Shown here piece after piece: positions 47,292-57,802 of a stretch of 64,000 nt of DNA (its first letter is position 1; every line of letters starts with the position of its first letter). The position numbers and the translations under genes were made by a program. Source of the DNA: Agarophyton chilense (lineage: Eukaryota; Rhodophyta; Florideophyceae; Gracilariales; Gracilariaceae); NCBI GenBank assembly GCA_030374765.1, contig JARGXX010000010.1:248001-312000 (forward strand). Reading direction: 5' to 3'. Below the pieces are notes generated by a model. The model saw only the letters and a program-made list of their open reading frames with translations. It did not search any database and was not told the origin of the DNA.

Positions 47292-48848
47292 ATGTCCACC
47301 GCCCCAACTCCCATTGTTTCGCCGAGTATTCCATCAAAAACCAAAGCTCAGGGCGTGTCATCTGCAGCAGTCCCATTCCCACCTGCTTCGACGAAATCTA
47401 CCAATACTTCAAAGCCAATCTTGGCAACCTCTAGTGCTCCTCAGACCCCAACCACCTCCGCGAAGCCTCCACTTCCTCACGCACCCAAGTCTTCTGTACG
47501 ATCTACCCAAACGTCGCGGTTTAATACAACAAAGAATGTGACGCGGGCCCCTCCACAAATTGCACAACCAAATCCAAAGCGCATCCATGCTCATCTACCA
47601 AATCGTCTGCCTTCAGCGCCAGGGCACAGCGAAAATGCCGTACCACGCGAAGTGTTTCTACTGACCGGTGGGTCGGCTCCGCCTCCTATAGCTCCGCATT
47701 TGCCACCGCACATCATTACGTCAAAGCCGACCAGAAAGAATGCGTGGGTTATAGCACCCTTCCGCAACTCTGCGCGAAAGGATGGGCTCACTTTTAATCA
47801 CTGGACTCGAGTAGGTGCATCTGCTGACTCTGCATTCGTTCGCTTCAACAAGAAAATAAGGATGATCACATACTCTACTGGTGAGTACGAGAAGTACCTA
47901 AAGAATCTTTTACCACTCGCAGATGCTCCGAAGGGAGAGAGAGAACGTCCAAACACCAACCCAAAACTGCCAAAGAGTGAACGTAGTGATATGTACAATA
48001 TTGCTCCACAAGCTATATGGACAAAAGAGGAAACAGATACACTTTTTTCTCTATGTCGTCAATTTGACTTGCGTTTCCCAGTCATTCAAGATCGATGGCC
48101 TGACTCACTTCGGCAGAGATCCATTGACGAATTAAAAGATCGCTACTACTCGGTGGCTCGTCGACTAATTGATATTCGGGCAACTGCGGACCCAGCATAC
48201 GTTTCTAAGCAATCTTTGGCGATCCAGAAGCATTCAGACTCTATCATTAAGAACCAATTTGACTACGAGTACGAATGCGTTCGCAAGAATCAGTTGGAGT
48301 GGGCTTACAAGCGATCCAAGCAGGAGCTACGAGAGGAGGAAGAAACCGTTCGTGAGGCGCGTCGAATTGAGGCTAATAGGCGTCGGATATACAAAGAAAA
48401 GCAAAGACTTGCAAAGCTTCTTGCACCTACACCAAACATTGCGGCAGATCTTGCGCGACAGTCTCCCAACCCTCCAAAGATTTTTCCACACAGAAAGACC
48501 ATAACTGGCGCTTTTGCGCGCAGTACAATGATCTATGCACAAGTCTCTAACAGTGCAAAAGTTGCCAAGCGAATTGATGCTGCTCTAATCGAGCTTGGGG
48601 TCGGTCTCAGGCCAACGCCTACTGCTCTAGTAGTGGATAATTTTGATTTGTTACGAATGGACATTCTCGCCTTTATGGAGCTCGCAAGAACGGTTCAGAG
48701 AAAAGAAGAAGAGGTGCATCAGTTGCGATGCAAGCTTGCCAAACTGAGCGGAGATCCCCCGCCTTCTATGCCTCAAGGCATGATTGCCAGCAATAAGAAA
48801 AGGCGCTCCGATGAAACTGACATCGCCTCGCTATTTGGACGGGGCTGA
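47292..48848 (+). CDS. SWC4/DMAP1-like chromatin complex subunit
   Basis: 518 aa from the Met at 47292 (575 aa if the upstream in-frame ATG at 47121 is used). The SANT/Myb-like domain of DMAP1/SWC4 is plain: a W-V-I-A-PF-R-N-S-A-R-x-D-G-L-T-F-N-HW block, then YSTGEYEKYL, WTKEETDTLFSLCRQFDLRF, VIQDRW and LKDRYY. A coiled, Arg/Glu-rich helix and a second conserved helical block follow. SWC4/DMAP1 is shared by the SWR1 complex (H2A.Z deposition) and NuA4 (histone acetylation) in the nucleus. The Pro/Ser/Thr-rich N-terminus before the domain is low complexity. The start was placed at 47292 because residues before it have a different, non-repetitive composition; either start is possible. Confidence 0.88.
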   Translation: MSTAPTPIVSPSIPSKTKAQGVSSAAVPFPPASTKSTNTSKPILATSSAPQTPTTSAKPPLPHAPKSSVRSTQTSRFNTTKNVTRAPPQIAQPNPKRIHAHLPNRLPSAPGHSENAVPREVFLLTGGSAPPPIAPHLPPHIITSKPTRKNAWVIAPFRNSARKDGLTFNHWTRVGASADSAFVRFNKKIRMITYSTGEYEKYLKNLLPLADAPKGERERPNTNPKLPKSERSDMYNIAPQAIWTKEETDTLFSLCRQFDLRFPVIQDRWPDSLRQRSIDELKDRYYSVARRLIDIRATADPAYVSKQSLAIQKHSDSIIKNQFDYEYECVRKNQLEWAYKRSKQELREEEETVREARRIEANRRRIYKEKQRLAKLLAPTPNIAADLARQSPNPPKIFPHRKTITGAFARSTMIYAQVSNSAKVAKRIDAALIELGVGLRPTPTALVVDNFDLLRMDILAFMELARTVQRKEEEVHQLRCKLAKLSGDPPPSMPQGMIASNKKRRSDETDIASLFGRG

Positions 48849-49690
48849 AGATGACGTTTACTTTGAAAAAATCGATTAAGCAGGGGCTACAAGACTGGTC
48901 AGTTTTGTTTCGATAGTGCTACCACCCATCGTTTTTCGTACAGGGCCGTCGAAATCGCGTTGTACGAGTCAATTGAAAACTCATCAAACCCCTCAAGTCG
49001 ATTGCAAGTGGTGGGTAAGTGAGGACTCCGTGTACAGTGACTCTCTGTAAATGAATGTGTTCATGTAGGATTAATAACTAACTGTTCAAGTGGAAGCTGT
49101 TCCACTCAAGTCTCAAGGAAAGGTAATGACTAAGCGTTAAGGGTAATTTGCAAATAAGATGCATGTAGAAATGTAAAGGAGAGCATTGGTGTCGAATGGA
49201 CATCTCCGACCCCGCGGGGTCTCTTGATATGCAGCACCGGTTTCATGACTTCAAGAAGCTCAAATTATCAATCTCGGGCTAGGAAAGATTAGAACAAGAA
49301 GCAAATTCCCATGTCCTACAAGCGTTCTTAGTGTGGAAACACTTGTTTGGGGTGTTCATATTTGTGTTGTACATGATTCTGAGTGCGAATGCGAAATGAT
49401 GCTGTAATACATGCCCGTTTCGATGGGAATATAAATCGATTGAGTACGCACAGACTTCGAGGACAAGTTAGGTCCTATACTCAAAGTACGATTATACCCA
49501 TTTTCCCATCTAAAGACACATACGTGTGCCGTGTCAATAAAGCGAAAAGAACGATAAATGGATTACTATCGCATTGGCGTATGAGTATTGCGCACCGAAA
49601 TCACAACCTCATCCATCAGTGCGTTTTTCCCTTTGTTAAAAATGGCAGCGATGAACACTTCACTGACGATTGTGACTTCTGTACTGAAAC
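48849..49690. other. Convergent spacer, SWC4 / MAPK
   Basis: 0.84 kb between stop codons on opposite strands. Frames here are short. An AATAAA occurs near 49534 on the plus strand, far from the SWC4 stop. No repeat was recognised. Confidence 0.5.
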
Positions 49691-51379
49691 TCACCCCACT
49701 TCGCTGCTCGCAGCATCCATCATCATTTCTCGATTCACATCGTTCATACTATCAACTGTCTCACTAACCCTTCGAACAACTGGTGGACCCAGCTGAGATG
49801 AATCCGGGTTGAAAGTCGAAGTCGCACTATCTACACTGGACATTTTTCCAAATTGCGTATACTGCAAAAGCTGCTGCTCTTCATCATGACTTGTATTACC
49901 ATGTGGTGAAAGATCAGTATGACGACCTCCAATCGAAGCCTCGCCATCAGTGCGCACTGTGACGTGCGGTCCACGAGCTTGACGAGCTCGTTCGTCAGGA
50001 TTACGAACACCATTTTCTGCGTCCGTAGTGGCAGTCATGAAACCGTTACCTCCTACGCCTCTCTGTACGAAGCTTCCAGTCTCGCTATGTTGAGGCGGAT
50101 GGGGTTTGGTATCACGATAGTAAGTAGTCAGTCTCTGATTGGGCATTGATTCCCATGCGCGAGGGGGATCCATTCCGTTCTGGGTAGCAATCATAGCTTC
50201 GCGGAATCGAGCGGCCTGATCGACAGGAGCATACTGCAGACGTGGTTCCGGTTTTGGTCGCAAATACAAATCGCGATGTTCTGGGTGGTATTTGAGAATC
50301 TCTTCCAAGAAAAGTACTCTTAACTCCTGAATAGTATGAGTTCTTCTTTCAAATGCAAATTCGTCCATGTCGATGGGTGTACCCCTTGTGGCAGTATCCA
50401 TTCGTAAATACGGATGTTTCAACGCGTCCTCGGCACTAAGCCGTTTCGCAGGGTCAAATTCAAGAATCTTCTCTAGAAGATCAAGTGCCAAAGGATCAAC
50501 ATGAGGGAATAGTTGAATCAGAGGTCTTCGTTGTCTTGGAGGCATTCGAGCTATTAAAGCGCGAGCATGAGGTTCGCGGACGGCAGCGACAGCCTCTGGC
50601 GTAGGTGTGCCGCACACATTGATGATTCTATGAAGTTGATCTTCCGGGTTTTGACCAGGAAAGATAGCACGACCGTTGTTGAGCATCTCGGCAAAGATGC
50701 AACCTACGGACCACATGTCAATGGCGGTGGTGTAGTTTGTATTGGATGCCATGATGAGTTCTGGGGCTCGATACCATCGCGTAGCGACATAGTCAGTCCA
50801 GAATATGGCATCTGGTTCCTGGTTGTCAAAGGCAGCACGGGATAGTCCAAAGTCGACAATACGCAAATCGCATCGAGCGTTAATAAGAATGTTGCTTGGT
50901 TTGAGGTCCCGATGAAATACACGAGAGGTGTGAATAAAAAAGATACCACGAATAAGTTGGAACACAAGCCAACGGACATGGTCTGGCGAGAGTTCTATGC
51001 GCGAACGCAGTACACGCATGAGGTCAGTAGGCATAAGCTCAAGCACGACGAAAACATCATCAAAGCGGTCGCGGTCGGACGGAAGGAGGACGTCCTTGAT
51101 GGAAATAATATTATCGTGGTTTTTCAACAGTCGAAGAAACTTGAGCTCACGAAGTGTGCGTTTTGCCTCGGGTGCTTCTTCGAACACGCGCATGATGCGT
51201 TTGACGGCGACCTTCTCACCGGTTTCAGTGTTGACGGCAGAACAGACGATTCCATAGCTGCCTTCGCCTATGACTTGTTCGAGTTTGTACTTGTGTTCCA
51301 ACAGAGGGGGAAGGAAGAACTCTTCCTTGAGACGCTCGAGGAGGCGACGTCTTTCCTCCTCGTTGCGCGGTCGCTCCAT
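49691..51379 (-). CDS. TDY-type MAP kinase
   Basis: 562 aa, intronless. Kinase motifs: GEGSYG at 38-43, catalytic Lys60 (VAVK), HRDLKPSN (156-163), DFG (176-178), activation loop T195-D196-Y197, then APEL. Regions after the kinase core (about 345-562) are long and low complexity. The TDY loop and long C-terminal extension match the plant/algal group D MAP kinases, not the TEY ERK type. It would be activated by dual phosphorylation of Thr195 and Tyr197. Only two genes away on the same strand lies an MKP1-like dual-specificity phosphatase, a family known to remove such phosphates; whether they act together is inference. The Met at 51379 is preferred over the one at 51445 because the family usually begins shortly before the glycine loop. 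Confidence 0.92.
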   Translation of the reverse strand: MERPRNEEERRRLLERLKEEFFLPPLLEHKYKLEQVIGEGSYGIVCSAVNTETGEKVAVKRIMRVFEEAPEAKRTLRELKFLRLLKNHDNIISIKDVLLPSDRDRFDDVFVVLELMPTDLMRVLRSRIELSPDHVRWLVFQLIRGIFFIHTSRVFHRDLKPSNILINARCDLRIVDFGLSRAAFDNQEPDAIFWTDYVATRWYRAPELIMASNTNYTTAIDMWSVGCIFAEMLNNGRAIFPGQNPEDQLHRIINVCGTPTPEAVAAVREPHARALIARMPPRQRRPLIQLFPHVDPLALDLLEKILEFDPAKRLSAEDALKHPYLRMDTATRGTPIDMDEFAFERRTHTIQELRVLFLEEILKYHPEHRDLYLRPKPEPRLQYAPVDQAARFREAMIATQNGMDPPRAWESMPNQRLTTYYRDTKPHPPQHSETGSFVQRGVGGNGFMTATTDAENGVRNPDERARQARGPHVTVRTDGEASIGGRHTDLSPHGNTSHDEEQQLLQYTQFGKMSSVDSATSTFNPDSSQLGPPVVRRVSETVDSMNDVNREMMMDAASSEVG

Positions 51380-53090
51380 TGAGAAGTGGGGGTCGCAAGG
51401 GAGCGATGGTATGTGACAGGAAACGGGCGAGAGAAGTAGTGGCACGAAAGTGAGCCGGAAGAATGGCTACTGTGGGCAGAAAAAGGATTGAATGATAGAA
51501 GAGCTGAAGTGCAACCCGAACTGAGGGAGGTGCGAGGGGGAGAGCAGTCAAAAAGCTGTGGTGAACGACGCGTCGTGAGTGCCGTGCCGACCGGAGCGCG
51601 CGTTGAGCGCACGGCCTGCCAACTGAAGTGCCAATTTTTGCGGCTGGCGGCGGCAAACACGTCGCATGCAAGTGGCACGATGCGACGTGCCACGACGCGT
51701 GGAATGGTGCGTCGCCACCGAAATGTCGATGTCACATCACGATGATGCCCGCCATCGCATCGCAATTGCGCTTGTGCACCTCAATGCACTTCCGCTGCCA
51801 ATGGCCAAAAGGTAATAGCTCCGTGTCCCCGCTGCGCGCTCGACTCTCATGCACGTACACAATTGGCCCTGATCCTCGGGCCGGCCTCCACGTCTGTATC
51901 ACCAATCATACCTTCTCCGCGTGGCTCATCCATACGGCGCCTCAAATACAATTTCTTGCTTTCATCATCAGAGAACTGTAATGAAAAGCACGTCAAACAG
52001 CACCTGGTCGGAGAAACTGCACTTCGCAGTCGCCGAAAGTCCTACGCGATTTTGAATAGATACGTGACATGTCTTAGCTCTCTCGGGAGCCACACCCAAA
52101 CCATTTCGCAGATCACCCGCTGTCATTCACCTCTGATGCGGTAAAGGTTAAAATGTAGGACAAAGCACGTGAAAAGGACAACCACATCTTCTGTATTCTC
52201 AATCCACGACATAAAATGTTGTAGCTATGGCACAAAATTTGCTGTACTGTTACTGAACCTCAGTACCTTACCATATTCGCAGATTTGCGACTCTTCGCAA
52301 TAGAAATTGCCGCGACTTCATGGCCATCACAAGACCTTCAAACACTTCCAAAGCGCGACGCGCTCCGTTGCACATCGCTCGTTGCCGGCTACATGATGGT
52401 ATTGAAAGTCCACCCGACCCTGATGTCGGGTGTACCGCATTGGGTTTGTATGGTGTGACCACTTCTGGGATGTTCACCTCGAACGACTGTTCGTCTCTTG
52501 CATCGATACAATGGGTGGGTGTCTCGCATTGCGCCTGATCGAGTACGTTCTCGACGATGTTGGTTTATGGCCTATCCGTCGCAGACGCGTGACAGGATGC
52601 TACTACTTGATTAACAACCGAATTGTCATACACTATGCACGTAGATCGATTGTTCGGCGCGGCTAGCGATATATTCACAAAACGTTGGAATACTATGCTA
52701 CAGCGGATTCTGTTCTGCCACGCTCACAACACATGGTTTCCTGCGTTGCACGAACTTTCCATTGTTCCATGAAACCCCAAAGGCTGGTTTGATATCTCGA
52801 AACCCTTCTCATGCACGGTTTCCGAGTCGACGCTATCTGTTAACCATTAAAGCCAGTTTTCTACATCAATCCTCTCATTGCTTTTCCTCGATTTGCACCG
52901 AAGTTCGGTGTTTTTCGGTTCTTAAAGCTTCCAAAATTCTGTAGCACTAAAAGTCGAATTGCATCGAATAAGCTTGCTTTTGCTGTTGTTCTCATATCTA
53001 CGCATACAGTAGCACACCCCTACCTAGGCAACAAAAGCAAATGCTAAGCTTCGTACATGTAGAAAGGATACAGTACAGTCAACGTTCAAA
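51380..53090. other. Spacer: MAPK promoter and VPS4 3' flank
   Basis: 1.7 kb without a supported gene. The first 0.4 kb upstream of the MAPK start is relatively GC-rich. The remainder contains only short, family-less frames (for example plus 52430-52666 and 51628-51981). No RNA gene or repeat was recognised. Confidence 0.5.
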
Positions 53091-54443
53091 TCAAACGCCG
53101 CTTTGTCCCTTTTCACTAGTGAACTTTGTGTGCTTGGCAAGGTTTTCTTTTCCGACCGATGGTTTGATACTACCAAGAGCCTTTTCAAAATCGATCCGTT
53201 TTACAGCAGGTACCAGAAGTTCTTCAGCCTTGACCTTCATCAAATTCATTTCAATCCTGTCTGGGTCTCCCGGTGAACATGGTGTGTACTTTGTCTTGCT
53301 CTGTCCTTTATCTTCGACAGTAATCTTCTTGAAAAAGCTTGCATTCTGTAATGTGCGAACAGGTTGCATGAGCGCATCACGACATAAGATTGCAATATCC
53401 GATCCAGAATATCCATTACTCTGTTCCGCCAACTCCATGAAATCTTGCTGTTGAAGACTATGGGGAGTGCTCCCCAAGTGCAGTTGGAACATCTTTGCTC
53501 TAGCCCTTGTATCAGGAAGAGGGATATAAATACGACGTTCCATTCGTCGCAGCATAGCTTCATCCAACGCCCACGGAATATTAGTGGCGGCCAGTAACAA
53601 GACCCCGTCGGTTCCCTTTCCAACGCCATCCATCTGCACTAGAAACTCAGTCTTTATTCGACGTGAACTTTCGGACTCGTTATCATTTCTTGAAGAGACC
53701 AGCGCATCAATCTCATCAATGAAAATAATAGCCTTGCCTGCATCACGGGCCATTGAAAACAGTTGCTTAACGAGTTTCTCACTCTCCCCCTGCCATTTGG
53801 AGACCAAGTCACTGGATGAGACCGAAAAAAAAGTGGCGTCTGCTTCTGTAGCAACCGCTTTTGCAAGATAACTCTTTCCAGTTCCCGGCGGACCATAGAG
53901 TAAAATTCCTTTCCATGGACGTCTATTTCCAGTAAACATCTGCGGAAACATCTGTGGCAGAATAACGGCCTCTCTCAGGGCGTCCTTCGCGCCCTCCAGT
54001 CCAGCAACATCATCCCATTTGATATTGGGCTTCTCCGTAAGCACGGCGGTCCCTAAACGAGCTCTCAAGCGCTGTTCGCCGTTATCATCATCCTTGTCGC
54101 CCTTCTTCTTCGAGGGAGTCGCAGTACCGCCACCATCAGTTGCACCATGGTCGGAGGGGTTGTCGGCAGATGCTTTTTGTCGGGCCTCAAACTTGGTAAG
54201 CCACTCCTTCATAGTCTCCGCGCGATTCATATACGCTTCAATCTTTTCGCGCAGAGTAAGTTGTGTGCGTTCATTCTTCTCGTACTTGAGGGCGACGCAA
54301 TAGTACTCGATAGCTCTGATATAACTGTTCTTTGCGTTTTCGAAATGCTCAGGGTTTGAGTCCTTGCACGCGAGTTTGTCGAATTGAATGGCCTTCTCGG
54401 CATGCAAGACGCCCTGATTGATGAAAGTGCTGGTGTCCGTCAT
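53091..54443 (-). CDS. VPS4: Vacuolar protein sorting-associated protein 4 (AAA ATPase)
   Basis: 450 aa, intronless. An N-terminal MIT domain (about 5-85) is followed by a charged linker and a single AAA cassette. Walker A is GPPGTGKS (184-191), the pore/substrate loop region is at KWQGESEKLVK (216-226), Walker B is IIFIDEID (239-246), and an Arg-finger region contains RRMERR. The C-terminal helix ends near GQSG, as in VPS4. It disassembles ESCRT-III filaments in endosomal sorting, cytokinesis and nuclear envelope sealing, using its MIT domain to bind ESCRT-III tails. The Met at 54443 begins the conserved MIT helix; a 16-codon upstream extension from 54491 is unlikely to be used. Confidence 0.95.
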   Translation of the reverse strand: MTDTSTFINQGVLHAEKAIQFDKLACKDSNPEHFENAKNSYIRAIEYYCVALKYEKNERTQLTLREKIEAYMNRAETMKEWLTKFEARQKASADNPSDHGATDGGGTATPSKKKGDKDDDNGEQRLRARLGTAVLTEKPNIKWDDVAGLEGAKDALREAVILPQMFPQMFTGNRRPWKGILLYGPPGTGKSYLAKAVATEADATFFSVSSSDLVSKWQGESEKLVKQLFSMARDAGKAIIFIDEIDALVSSRNDNESESSRRIKTEFLVQMDGVGKGTDGVLLLAATNIPWALDEAMLRRMERRIYIPLPDTRARAKMFQLHLGSTPHSLQQQDFMELAEQSNGYSGSDIAILCRDALMQPVRTLQNASFFKKITVEDKGQSKTKYTPCSPGDPDRIEMNLMKVKAEELLVPAVKRIDFEKALGSIKPSVGKENLAKHTKFTSEKGQSGV

Positions 54444-54949
54444 GAGAATTTTCCTGAAGGTCGATGGAAGGAAGCAAAGAAGCCCGACCAAGCAGCGTGT
54501 TCGCGGACTGTCACGCAGAAGGAGACCGTCGCGGAACTACGAAACTGCGCAAGGAGAGCGACGTTCAATGCGTATGAACTGGCAGGAAGCGCTCAAATCC
54601 AAAACCACGTGCCGGATGCCAAGAGAGTCCAGCAATGTCGCCAGCAACACAAGTTGCCGCATGAACGACGTGTCCACCTGCGTGGAGGTATGCCAATCAG
54701 AGTGCCACAGCGCGAGAAGAGATACAGGGTGCTGTTGTTGATTCGTGGATGGAGCGAGTAATGGCTTTCTGGTTTTTGAAAGGAAAGAAACGCGACGAAG
54801 GTTTTAGCTATCGCTACCAATTGCTACATCCGAGTGACCTCATCCTTACTTGTACATATATATTTGGAAAGTATTCCAGAAGGCAGCTTTGTTGTTGCCG
54901 CTGCGATCGGCGTTCGCTAGCTAGGTTATGGAAATATTTTTCATCTCTG
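54444..54949. other. Spacer: VPS4 promoter and phosphatase 3' flank
   Basis: 0.5 kb between two same-strand genes. The open frames on both strands are unremarkable and nothing else was recognised. Confidence 0.5.
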
Positions 54950-56026
54950 TTACGAGCGCTGCTGCATAGCGGATCGAAGCGTCTGCTCCACTTGGGGAGC
55001 GCATCGTCCTCCAACGCAGAGCTGTGCCGCGTCGAAGGGCGCCTTCAACCCCCTTCGCTCGCAATCCCTTCGCACCCGATTCGCCATTCGGTTCGCAATT
55101 CTGATGGCCTCCTTCCACACGCTTTCCCTCGCTCTTCTTCCTTTCCACACCACAATCCCCATCATTTCGCCTTTTTCAATAATGAAAACATCGTCATCGA
55201 TACAATCCACTTCGCCTTCACCTATACTTCTTGCCACCAATACCTTGTCCACGCTTCCTACATAACTCACTCTCCCCACCCAAGTACTCGCCCGCCCTCC
55301 TTTCAGACGCCGTTCATATTCGCAAAGTTGGTTGAGAAACGCGCTATTTGGTGCGATGATTGGACGGTTCTTCCGAACCTTTCTCAATGCTTCTTCCACG
55401 GTTATATTATCCATGCTCATCAGGTATGCTACTGCGATTGCGCCACTTCTCGAGATTCCTTGAGTGCATGCCACAACACACGCGCCATCGCTTTGTTTAG
55501 CGTCAGTTATGAAGTCTATACAGACATCGAAAAAATCATCAATCCTCTCCAGCACATCGTCACGCACGCTTAGAGACAAGTACTTGACGGCGCGGTGTTG
55601 ATTATGATACAAATGTCCTCCCAAATTGATTATATGTGTTATGTTATTTGCTTGTATCAATGACGCGTTTCTTATCGTATGCTTGCTTCCAAGGTACAGA
55701 TAGCTCTTCAAGCGCGACAGTGACCGCCCAATACGTTCTACATTTCGACGTGGTGTGCTCAAGTCATCCCCGATAGGAACGTGCTCCGACAAAGCAGACA
55801 AGTTTAGCAACGGCAAATCAGTTGCAGGATGCGAACTTCTACGAGATAAGTTTCGGCACGAAAGAGAAGAGGCACCGTTGAGCTTTTGTTCAGGACTTTC
55901 GTTTAGTTCCAAATCCGGCAAGCTCTGCGAGGAAATGGCAGCCGTTCGAATTGCATCACTGCTTTTCATTTCACAGTCTGCGGCACTACACATGCCGCCC
56001 AGGGTTTGAGTTGTCATTGCGAGCAT
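54950..56026 (-). CDS. Dual-specificity phosphatase with gelsolin-like tail (MKP1-like)
   Basis: 358 aa, intronless. The DSP domain spans about 98-238, with the signature ACTQGISRSG: catalytic Cys187, Arg193 closing the C-x5-R loop, and the usual AYLM helix after it. A candidate general acid is Asp156 or Asp157. The residue before the Cys is Ala instead of the common His. The C-terminal part (about 245-310) resembles a gelsolin repeat (DDVFIIEKGE...IVVWKG). DSP plus gelsolin-like tail is the architecture of plant MKP1, which dephosphorylates stress MAP kinases. The N-terminal 95 residues are Ser-rich and probably disordered, a likely phosphorylation region. A TDY MAP kinase gene lies 3.6 kb away on the same strand. 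A slingshot-type or unspecialised DSP is the alternative. Confidence 0.8.
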   Translation of the reverse strand: MLAMTTQTLGGMCSAADCEMKSSDAIRTAAISSQSLPDLELNESPEQKLNGASSLSCRNLSRRSSHPATDLPLLNLSALSEHVPIGDDLSTPRRNVERIGRSLSRLKSYLYLGSKHTIRNASLIQANNITHIINLGGHLYHNQHRAVKYLSLSVRDDVLERIDDFFDVCIDFITDAKQSDGACVVACTQGISRSGAIAVAYLMSMDNITVEEALRKVRKNRPIIAPNSAFLNQLCEYERRLKGGRASTWVGRVSYVGSVDKVLVARSIGEGEVDCIDDDVFIIEKGEMMGIVVWKGRRARESVWKEAIRIANRMANRVRRDCERRGLKAPFDAAQLCVGGRCAPQVEQTLRSAMQQRS

Positions 56027-56392
56027 TCAACCGTATCGCCTTGGCGAGATTGACATTAGTATGCTCCCTACTTGACGGCATATATGCAGCGGTCAGGAGC
56101 TAGAGGCGATATTGTCCAACAGTGACGGATTGGGGTTTCCGCTGGCTCGAGAGCAAAATGTGCTGCGCCGAAAACAGGACTTACATGACGTGGGAAAAAT
56201 CTGTGCGTGGCTGCACTTTTTGCGCACAACACTCTTTATTTGCGATTGGGCGATTGAGCTGGCTGTAAGAGCCTGTTTCTCGATATTCTGTACACGTCTC
56301 TATTGCAGCGATTACACCTCACGAACGCGCTGGCTACAATACATAGTAGGGCGCTTTTTGAGAAAAGGAATTAGTCCTGCATTTGCCGCAGC
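56027..56392. other. Spacer: phosphatase promoter and LPMO-like 3' flank
   Basis: 366 bp. It contains an AATAAA on the minus strand at 56235-56240, about 150 nt past the stop of the LPMO-like gene, a candidate poly(A) signal for it. Confidence 0.5.
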
Positions 56393-57802
56393 TCATTCAA
56401 ATTCGATATCGGCTTCGAAACCCTCAGTGCGCCCAGCCTTGGACGTCACCTTCACTTGCACCTTCACGATGTGCCCTACAGGCGGGTTCCACCCGTAGAT
56501 TAGCTTTCCTCTGTTTCCTTGCATCACGAATGGCTGCGATCGTTCGCGGCGAACTCTTGTACCATCCACGAAGAAGTCAATGAATCTTACGTCACCGTTA
56601 TAGAATGCTTCCACCGTGAAGCCGTTCTTAAAATTATCCAATCGATATGTCTCTCCGTCTTTCACGGGAATCTTCTCCCAATTTGTGAAGTCGAGGAAGA
56701 ATACGCCTAGAGCACCAGTTGATATCAACTCTGTGTTGAAAGAGTTTTCATCATTGGATGTTTGTGGCGACGATTGTCCTACATCCAGATCGAGTGCGCT
56801 TGCAGCGTTGTCTTCTCCACGTCTTCCTCCAGAACGTGCCCCAATTGATACAGATGCTCCAGAACCTAACGAAACTGAGCTCCCGGACGAACGACTATGG
56901 TCGTGGTCGCCGTTATCATGTTGCTCACCAAACCAAGAGCGTTGAATCGCTTGGGGTTTCGTACCGTCTTTGAATTCAAACGGTTCCATCTCATACATGC
57001 GACCAACATGACAAGGTTCCTTCCAACATATTCCCAATCGATCCGTCGCACTCACACATGTGCTACCATCCCATTTCGGTTCATAACTCTCAGTCACGGC
57101 CACGCCGCCCTTTATTTCCACGAAACTGCAGCTGTAGTAGTCTCCAAAGAAACTCATCGCTCGATAATCGCCGCCCCCGTACCAAGACCATCCCAATACG
57201 TAAACTCCATCCGGATAGCTAGTTGGGACTTGTACCAGTTTTTGCCATGCCATGCCTTCTGCATCGTTTCCGCAAGTGTCAAATGATCGGTCAGAGCAAC
57301 GGTGAAGACCTTCGTTCATGCACGAAAAGTGGAATGCGTATTGGTCGTGAGCCGTCTTATCCATCATTTTGTCCACTGGGACAAGAACCAGTCGCACAAA
57401 ACCAGTTCCGTCGTCTGTTTGAAAGGAAAGCGTACGGGCGTGTAACATCCAGGATTTTGTTAGCAATTCGTGGCAATCCCAAGTATGTCGTAATGCGTTG
57501 ATGTTTCAATACTTACGGTTATCTCTATGCCACCTAATATTTACCACATCGCCTCGTTTCCATGTTTGTGCAGGGTTGTGCTCGTTAATCCACGGATGAT
57601 TTAAACGTCCATAGTCATCTGCCCTTGGACAAGGTCCGTAACAATCTCGTCCCTGTTGTGCGCCGACACGACAGTGCAATTCACGAGTAGGAAGCGGGTC
57701 TGCCAAATGAGAATGTCCGAGAACGACGTCCGCCTTTATCAAGATAAGAGCTACAAGTGATAGAAGAGCCGTTGATAATTTCGATACTTTGTTACTTGTC
57801 AT
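56393..57802 (-). CDS. Secreted copper-LPMO-like protein, one intron
   Basis: 435 aa from exons 57802-57517 and 57414-56393; the 102-nt intron has GTAAGT, a GCTAAC branch-like site and ACAG. A hydrophobic signal peptide ends ...VVLG, so the mature protein would begin with His30 (HSHLADPLPTR). An N-terminal His is the defining feature of lytic polysaccharide monooxygenases, where it and a second His bind copper. Candidate partners are His89 or His95 in the WHRDN-HDGTGFVR region across the splice. Many Cys and Trp residues fit a secreted beta-sandwich. After a Ser/His/Asp-rich linker, the last ~120 residues form a second predicted beta domain. Known LPMO families cleave chitin, cellulose, starch, xylan or pectin; the substrate here is unknown. 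It may be a new or divergent family or only a structural relative. Confidence 0.65.

Noticed and set aside
54749-55573. 274-codon plus-strand open frame opposite the phosphatase gene
   Set aside because: It is the shadow of the minus-strand phosphatase, whose motifs are clear; the plus frame has no family features.
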